A stretch of 51,371 nucleotides of DNA from Clostridiales bacterium. GTDB lineage: Bacteria; Bacillota; Clostridia; Oscillospirales; Oscillospiraceae. Below, piece by piece: positions 43,582 to 48,467 of the stretch. Where the stretch lies: positions 1-51,371 of the forward strand of contig JAJPXL010000019.1 in assembly GCA_021205455.1 (NCBI GenBank), given 5' to 3'. How positions within the stretch are numbered: position 1 is the first letter of the stretch; every line of letters starts with the position of its first letter. The notes under the pieces are model-generated. The model had not been told where the DNA came from. It worked only from the letters and a program-made list of their open reading frames with translations, and searched no databases. Position numbers and translations under genes: made by a program.

Positions 43582-43760
43582 CCATGATACAAAAACAGGG
43601 AAGCGCAATATGGACGTTCCTGACACCGTTTGCCTGAAACAGCCGATTACCGGTCAGCGTCTTTGCCTTCCCTTTTGTTGTCGTGAAGCTCCGCCGCGCA
43701 CACGCCCGCACCACCGTCCGGCGTTGGGGCACGAAGGCCTTTCCTGGCCCTCCTGTCCCT

Positions 43761-43807
43761 GTTTCAGGCGAAGCCTGAAACAGCCGGGGCATGGAAAATG
43801 CCCCGGC
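43761..43807. repeat. Two back-to-back perfect hairpins in the oppA leader
   Basis: GTTTCAGGC/GCCTGAAAC (43761-43769 and 43773-43781) abuts GCCGGGGCAT/ATGCCCCGGC (43783-43792 and 43798-43807). The 14-mer GCCTGAAACAGCCG of this element also occurs at about 43632-43645. Confidence 0.6.
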
Positions 43808-43931
43808 ACAACGGCACTTTCGTTCAAAGCACAGCGGATTACCAAATGCGTTTGCAGCTTTCCCCGCGAACGCCTGCGTCTGAAAGTCCTGAAGGATTCC
43901 CTTCATGCAGGCCCGCTCAACTGTTGTTGCT

Positions 43932-43961
43932 ATTATACATCTCCCCCAGCGGCATTGTCAA
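43932..43961 (-). promoter_or_regulatory. Near-consensus promoter about 0.6 kb upstream of oppA
   Basis: On the minus strand an exact TTGACA (plus-strand TGTCAA, 43956-43961), an 18-bp spacer and an exact TATAAT (43932-43937). It is one of the strongest promoters in the window and points at oppA. Confidence 0.75.
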
Positions 43962-44150
43962 GGAAAATATTCATTTTTTGCAGACCTCTGAAATTTTTTG
44001 GCAAAAATCCTCGTCAGCCTCCGGAGCAGCGCCGCATTTTCCGTCTTTTTTTGCAAGTTTGCTTTTCCTGTGTTGCAAATTGGCGGTGGTCCGTCGGAAG
44101 CGAATTTCTGGAACGGGCTGCATTTCTTTGATAAAACCACCGTTTTCCCA

Positions 44151-44177
44151 ATTTTTGACCGTTTTTCCGTCAAAAAT
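44151..44177. repeat. Perfect 9-bp inverted repeat
   Basis: ATTTTTGAC (44151-44159) and GTCAAAAAT (44169-44177) with a 9-bp spacer, in AT-rich DNA. It could be a protein-binding site; no role is evident. Confidence 0.5.
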
Positions 44178-44325
44178 ATAACACTTGTCAAAATCAGTTA
44201 TTGAAATATCCGTTCTCCGCCTCGTCTGTTCGGCAGCCCCTGCGGGGCCGTTCCGCACGCCGCGCCCCCGCCTGCGGGTATCCCCCATTTTAGCATTTCA
44301 GCCCTTCTTCTGCCAATATCAAAAA

Positions 44326-44360
44326 GAAATGCCCGGCCATAGCATCACGCTATAGCCGGG
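44326..44360 (-). terminator. Terminator after the DUF2812-like gene
   Basis: CCCGGCCATAGC (44332-44343) pairs with GCTATAGCCGGG (44349-44360), with one mismatch. On the minus strand the stem is followed by CATTTCTTTTTG. Confidence 0.78.
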
Positions 44361-44383
44361 TTTCCGTACTGCTCTGTTGTGGT

Positions 44384-45574
44384 TCAGTCCTCATTCAGTG
44401 CCGCGGCGACGGCCTCCGAGGTCAGCCCGTCGATGGGGGCGGAGACGCGCACCACCATGTTCCCGCTGCGGTACAAGACCTCCTCCGCGCCGACCTCCTC
44501 TGACAGCCGCTCATAGAGCCACTCCGCCGTCCCCAGGCGGCAGGTATAGCTGGCGGTGGACAGGGTCACCATCTCCCCGTCCAGCATCCAGTACTCCGTG
44601 TAGTCAACGCAGGTCATCAGGAAGGAGCCGCTCCTCCGGTAGGAGCCGGACAGCAGCTCCTCCCCTTCCAGCCCCAAATCCTCCAGTTGGACCACAGCTT
44701 CCTCCTGGTATTGCAGGCGGGTATACTCATCCAGAATGGACACGCTCACCCGCCCGGGGTAGGCCAGGCTCAGCAGATAGGCGGACAGGATGGCCACCCC
44801 CGTCACCAGGGCGGCCGTCCGCCGATACAGGGAGAAGTCCTTACGCCGCCACAGGCCGGAGACGGCCCCCGCCGCCGCCAGGTAGCACAGCGCCACCAGG
44901 CAGGCCGCAGCCGCCGTAAGCTGATCCAGCGCCAGCATAAACGCCGCCAGCAGCAGCCAGACGCGCCCCAGCGCGGCCAAAACGCTGCCTGCCATCATGC
45001 TCCATTGGGCGGAAGGCCGGGGCTTCCGGCGCATCAGGAGGGCCGCTCGCCGCCCCAGCCAGAACAGGCCGCAAATCGCCGCCGGCGCAGCCGTCCCCAT
45101 CAGAAACAGGGACAGGTTGGACAGGTACCACGTTCCTCCGGTCAGGTACAGGTAGACGGCCGCCGCCAGAACAGCCAGCAGCGCCGCCACGGAGGCCCCA
45201 TACCGCTGGGCCAGGGCGGTGCGGCGGGCCTGCGCCGCCGCCTCCCCCTCCCGCGGCTTGGGGAAGCGCAGGGGGATGGAGCGGTAGATGTCCATGCCGT
45301 TCAGCGTGGCCACCGGCTCCCAGCCCTCCGCCTCCCGCTCCAGGACGGCGTCCTGCACCGCCTCGTCCTTCCGCAGCAGGGGGACCGGCTCCACATCGTA
45401 GGTCAGTTCAGTGCGGGCGGTGGAGGTGAAGCGGGCAAAGCTACAGTGACAGTCCTGCTCCTCCGCCAGCTCCCAGCCCTGGGCCGCCAGACGGTTCAGC
45501 TTCTCCCTGACGCCGAGATAGTCCTCCGGGCCAAACCGGAACCAGATGTAGCGTTCCTCCCGCACAAGAATCAC
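44384..45574 (-). CDS. DUF2812-like membrane protein
   Basis: 396 residues. The N-terminal 100 residues resemble the DUF2812 type: a repeated pattern in which an aromatic strand is followed by LNRLAAQGWELAE and later LEREAEGWEPVATLNGMDIY. Six hydrophobic segments lie at about 125-270. The C-terminal 120 residues are soluble and acidic (SVSILDEYTRLQYQEEAV onward). The start is taken as GTG 45574, with AAGGAG 4 bp upstream. It follows the sirtuin gene by 9 bp and is probably co-transcribed. DUF2812 genes often sit beside PadR-type regulators; none is seen here. Confidence 0.75.
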   Translation of the reverse strand: MILVREERYIWFRFGPEDYLGVREKLNRLAAQGWELAEEQDCHCSFARFTSTARTELTYDVEPVPLLRKDEAVQDAVLEREAEGWEPVATLNGMDIYRSIPLRFPKPREGEAAAQARRTALAQRYGASVAALLAVLAAAVYLYLTGGTWYLSNLSLFLMGTAAPAAICGLFWLGRRAALLMRRKPRPSAQWSMMAGSVLAALGRVWLLLAAFMLALDQLTAAAACLVALCYLAAAGAVSGLWRRKDFSLYRRTAALVTGVAILSAYLLSLAYPGRVSVSILDEYTRLQYQEEAVVQLEDLGLEGEELLSGSYRRSGSFLMTCVDYTEYWMLDGEMVTLSTASYTCRLGTAEWLYERLSEEVGAEEVLYRSGNMVVRVSAPIDGLTSEAVAAALNED

Positions 45575-45583
45575 CTTTCTCCT

Positions 45584-46318
45584 TTAAACCTTGATTTGCC
45601 CCAGCACCTGGCCGATCTTCCCGGCGATGACCAGGTCGGCCCGGCTGTCCATGCCGGTGGGCTGCAAGTTGATCAGCACCAGCTTCCGCCCCCGATAGTA
45701 TTGCAGCAGCCCCGCCGCCGGGTAGACCACCAGGGAGGTGCCCCCCACGATCAGCACATCCGCCTGACGGATGTAGTTCACCGCCTTGTATAAGGTGGTA
45801 TCGTCCAGCCCTTCCTCGTACAGCACCACGTCCGGCTTGATGATGCCGCCGCACTTGGGGCAGCGGGGCACGCCGGGGGCGTCCAGAATCACATCCACCC
45901 CGTCAAAATGTGCGCCGCATCGCATACAGTCGTTCCGGCGCACGCTGCCGTGGAGCTCCAACACCTCCCGGCTCCCCGCGTCCTGGTGCAGGCCGTCGAT
46001 GTTCTGGGTGATGACCGCCTTCAGCTTCCCCGCCTGCTCCAGCTCCGCCAGCTTGTAGTGGGCGGCGTTGGGCTTGGCCTCCGGGGCGATCATCTTCGCC
46101 TTGTAAAACCGGTAAAACTTTTCCGGGTAACGCATGAAGTAGGAGTGGGAGATGATGGTCTCCGGCGGCTCGTCATAGGTCTGGTTATACAGGCCGTCCT
46201 GGCTGCGGAAATCGGGGATGCCGCTCTCCGTGCTGACCCCCGCCCCACCGAAGAAAACGATATTGCTGCTCTCAGAGATCCAGTTCTGTAGGGTTTCGAT
46301 GCCCTTGATTTGTTCCAT
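45584..46318 (-). CDS. NAD-dependent protein deacylase (sirtuin)
   Basis: 244 residues, a bacterial Sir2/CobB type. NAD-binding GGAGVSTESGIPDFRS, QNIDGLHQDAG, the catalytic His in LELHGSV, the zinc cysteines in CMRCGAHF and CPKCGG, and GTSLVVYPAAGL are all present. It removes acetyl or longer acyl groups from lysines, releasing nicotinamide. The AGVSTESG and Tyr-x-x-Arg positions (FYRFYKAKM) are more like class U/M bacterial deacetylases than desuccinylases, but this is uncertain. A TATAAT lies upstream (plus-strand 46367-46372) with a poor -35. Confidence 0.93.
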   Translation of the reverse strand: MEQIKGIETLQNWISESSNIVFFGGAGVSTESGIPDFRSQDGLYNQTYDEPPETIISHSYFMRYPEKFYRFYKAKMIAPEAKPNAAHYKLAELEQAGKLKAVITQNIDGLHQDAGSREVLELHGSVRRNDCMRCGAHFDGVDVILDAPGVPRCPKCGGIIKPDVVLYEEGLDDTTLYKAVNYIRQADVLIVGGTSLVVYPAAGLLQYYRGRKLVLINLQPTGMDSRADLVIAGKIGQVLGQIKV

Positions 46319-46458
46319 ATGCTGCGCCGCCTTTCCGTTTGTCCTGTATCACAGGTATCTCCCTCTATTATACCGTGTCCCGCTCCGATTTTCCACGGCT
46401 TTCCGGCATTTTTCAGGTTTTTTCCGGCGGCGGCTGAGAGACGGGCATCGCCCCTTTC

Positions 46459-46487
46459 TTGACCTTTCCCCGTATCTGTGTTACCAT
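46459..46487 (+). promoter_or_regulatory. Candidate promoter of the HicB/DinB-like gene
   Basis: TTGACC (46459-46464), a 17-bp spacer and TACCAT (46482-46487). The -10 is weak. Confidence 0.35.
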
Positions 46488-46540
46488 GTAGGAAGGAATC
46501 AAAGGGAACGTCGCCTGCCGATATGGCGGAGGGATTGTTT

Positions 46541-47248
46541 ATGCCGATAAAATGTGTATGGGAGCATAACGGCAATGACAGTCTTATCTACGCGGAGCAG
46601 TTCCCCGGGGCTTATACAAGAGGCGCATCTAAAGATTCGGCGCTCCGAAAAATGCCTGCCGAACTGAACTCCTATCTCATGTGGAGAAACGGCCTTAGCC
46701 CCGCCGCCTTTGCATTTGAAATCGCCCAGGAAAAGCAGTCTGCGCTGACGATTTCTGACGCTGATTCAGATGTCATTTTTGACAGCGAAAGGAAAGCGCT
46801 GCGCTTGTCTGAGTATGAGGAGCTGAAATCACTGGCCTTAAAATCGGCTCAGGATTTTTTGACCCTGTACCTCGCAATGCCGGACAGAACTAAAAGCTGT
46901 TTGCCGGCAAGAGAAACCTTCTATGGCAAGGTTCCCCGCACGGCAACTGAGATGTATGAGCATACAAAGAATGTCAATTCATATTACTTTGGCGAAATTG
47001 GAGTTGCTGCGGATAATGAAGGCAGCATTCTTGATTGCAGAGCGCGCGGATTTGCAGCGCTGGAAACGCAACATGGTTTCCTGAAAAACAAAGTTTACCT
47101 TGGAAGCTATGAGGAAGAATGGTCACTGAGGAAAGTGCTGAGGCGCTTTGTCTGGCATGACAGGATTCACGCGAAAGCGATGTATCGCATGGCGATCAAG
47201 ACGTTCGGCCCCAATGCTGTGCCAAATGTTTTCCTCTTTGACCTATAG
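46541..47248 (+). CDS. Protein with HicB-like N terminus and DinB-like C terminus
   Basis: 235 residues from ATG 46541 (GGAGGG at 7 bp). Residues about 1-50 (VWEHNGNDSLIYAEQFPGAY, ASKDSALRKMPAEL) resemble the HicB antitoxin fold. The C-terminal half is helical with a histidine in MYEHTKNV and an HxxxH in WHDRIHAKAM, the spacing of metal ligands in DinB/YfiT four-helix proteins. No hicA toxin gene is next to it. Its DNA is visibly less GC-rich than its neighbours, which suggests later arrival. Function is unknown; metal-dependent thiol transfer or damage response would be guesses. Confidence 0.75.
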   Translation: MPIKCVWEHNGNDSLIYAEQFPGAYTRGASKDSALRKMPAELNSYLMWRNGLSPAAFAFEIAQEKQSALTISDADSDVIFDSERKALRLSEYEELKSLALKSAQDFLTLYLAMPDRTKSCLPARETFYGKVPRTATEMYEHTKNVNSYYFGEIGVAADNEGSILDCRARGFAALETQHGFLKNKVYLGSYEEEWSLRKVLRRFVWHDRIHAKAMYRMAIKTFGPNAVPNVFLFDL

Positions 47249-47273
47249 GTTCAGAATAAGGAGTGACGCGACG

Positions 47274-48062
47274 ATGAAACTTCCCTTCTCTATGGATGAT
47301 TTGCTCTCCCTGATACACAGCACCCGCCCCATCATTATGGATGCCCACGCCGCCCGCCAGGTCACGGTGAAGGGGCTGGCGGACTATGTGACCGCCGTTG
47401 ACCTGGGCGTGCAGCACTATCTGGAGGGGGCGCTGCCCAGGCTCTGCCCCGACGCCCAGCTGCTGGCGGAGGAGGAGGCCAAGTGGCGCATTGACCCAGC
47501 CCGCCCCTTCTGGGTTTTGGACCCCATCGACGGCACCACCAACCTGATTCACGACTATCAGCAGAGCTGCGTGGCCCTGGCCTACTGCGCCGAGGGCGCG
47601 GCCCAGTGCGCCGTGGTCTATAACCCCTTCCGGGAGGAGACCTTCTCTGCCGTGCGGGGCGAAGGCGCCCGGCTGAACGGCGCGCCCATCCGCGTCAGCG
47701 GCCGACCGGATCTGGCCCACTCCCTGGCCGTGTTCGGCACCACGCCCTATGACAAGTCCAAAAGCGTTCCCGTCTTTGAGCGGGCCAGGCGGCTCTTCTG
47801 CGCCACGGAGGACGTGCGCCGGGGCGGCAGCGCGGAGCTGGACCTGTGCTATGTGGCCTGCGGCAGGTCGGAGTGCTTTGTGGAGCTGAATTTGAAGCCC
47901 TGGGATTTCTGCGCCGGGATGCTGATTTTGGAGGAGGCGGGCGGCCGGCTGACCGATGAGGCCGGGAATACGCCCTGCCTGTACCGCAACTCCGACGTGG
48001 TGGCCTCCAACGGGCTGGTGCATCAGGAGCTTCTGACGTTGCTGGGAGAGGTCCCGGTTTGA
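47274..48062 (+). CDS. Inositol monophosphatase family protein
   Basis: 262 residues from ATG 47274 (AAGGAG at 10 bp). The metal-dependent phosphatase motifs are present: LLAEEEAKW, WVLDPIDGTTNLIHDY and KPWDFCAGMLILEEAGG. Substrates in the family include inositol phosphates, fructose-1,6-bisphosphate and PAP; the substrate here is not decided. It begins 25 bp after the preceding gene and is probably in the same transcript. Confidence 0.93.
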   Translation: MKLPFSMDDLLSLIHSTRPIIMDAHAARQVTVKGLADYVTAVDLGVQHYLEGALPRLCPDAQLLAEEEAKWRIDPARPFWVLDPIDGTTNLIHDYQQSCVALAYCAEGAAQCAVVYNPFREETFSAVRGEGARLNGAPIRVSGRPDLAHSLAVFGTTPYDKSKSVPVFERARRLFCATEDVRRGGSAELDLCYVACGRSECFVELNLKPWDFCAGMLILEEAGGRLTDEAGNTPCLYRNSDVVASNGLVHQELLTLLGEVPV

Positions 48063-48095
48063 GTTGATAACCCTGACATCCAAAGGAGGCAGCGT

Positions 48096-48371
48096 ATGAT
48101 TACCTACCGCATTTTCTACTGGGGCCTGGAAATCGGCCTGCTGGAAATCAACGAGCAAGGCCAGCACCGCTATACCCCCATCCCTGAAACCACCCAACAG
48201 CTCTCTCTGGCCCCCTTCCGCGTGCTGGAGACCGGGCAGGACTGGGGTCCGCCCATCCCGCTGCTCCAGAACCGCATTAACAATGCCAGGCGGTTCCATA
48301 CGGAGCAGGATATCACCAGCGTGACAGACCATTTCCGTTTGCTGATGGCAGAGGGCGGTGCAGACGCCTGA
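48096..48371 (+). CDS. Unrecognised small protein, 91 residues
   Basis: Not recognised. The ATG has AAAGGAGG at 6 bp, a strong ribosome binding site, 33 bp after the phosphatase stop, so the gene looks real. The sequence opens with MITYRIFYWGLEIGLLEINE, then a proline-containing middle and a helical C terminus (QNRINNARRFHTEQDITSVT). No signal peptide or membrane segment. Confidence 0.7.
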   Translation: MITYRIFYWGLEIGLLEINEQGQHRYTPIPETTQQLSLAPFRVLETGQDWGPPIPLLQNRINNARRFHTEQDITSVTDHFRLLMAEGGADA

Positions 48372-48393
48372 CCTCCAGCGGCAAAACAATATC

Positions 48394-48436
48394 GCCGGAT
48401 ACACGGTTTTCACCCCGTGTATCCGGCTGTTTGTTG
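48394..48436. terminator. Terminator between convergent genes
   Basis: A perfect 13-bp stem, GCCGGATACACGG (48394-48406) and CCGTGTATCCGGC (48415-48427), followed by TGTTTGTTG on the plus strand and by GATATTGTTTTG on the minus strand. Confidence 0.82.
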
Positions 48437-48467
48437 TCAAAAACGGTGTCTTTCGTGATGCTCCGCG

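Larger units (their letters stand above)
43302..44383 (-). other. Long non-coding region upstream of oppA
   Basis: About 1.1 kb with no gene I can support. From right to left it holds: the terminator of the DUF2812 gene (44326-44360), a perfect 9-bp inverted repeat (44151-44177), AT-rich DNA, a near-consensus minus-strand promoter (43932-43961), a chain of hairpins (43552-43925) and a weak second promoter (TTGATT at 43435-43440 with TCATAT at 43412-43417). A 113-codon minus-strand frame (43565-43906) lies inside the hairpin region, but its composition (many Arg, Gly, Cys and Phe) does not look like a real protein. Confidence 0.6.

Noticed and set aside
43565..43906. 113-codon minus-strand frame behind a near-consensus promoter
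   Set aside because: The frame spans strong hairpins, lacks a good ribosome binding site and has an unprotein-like composition. I treat the region as leader or RNA rather than a gene, but cannot exclude a peptide.
46541..47248. HicAB toxin-antitoxin system
   Set aside because: Only a HicB-like N terminus is seen; no small HicA-like gene lies on either side.
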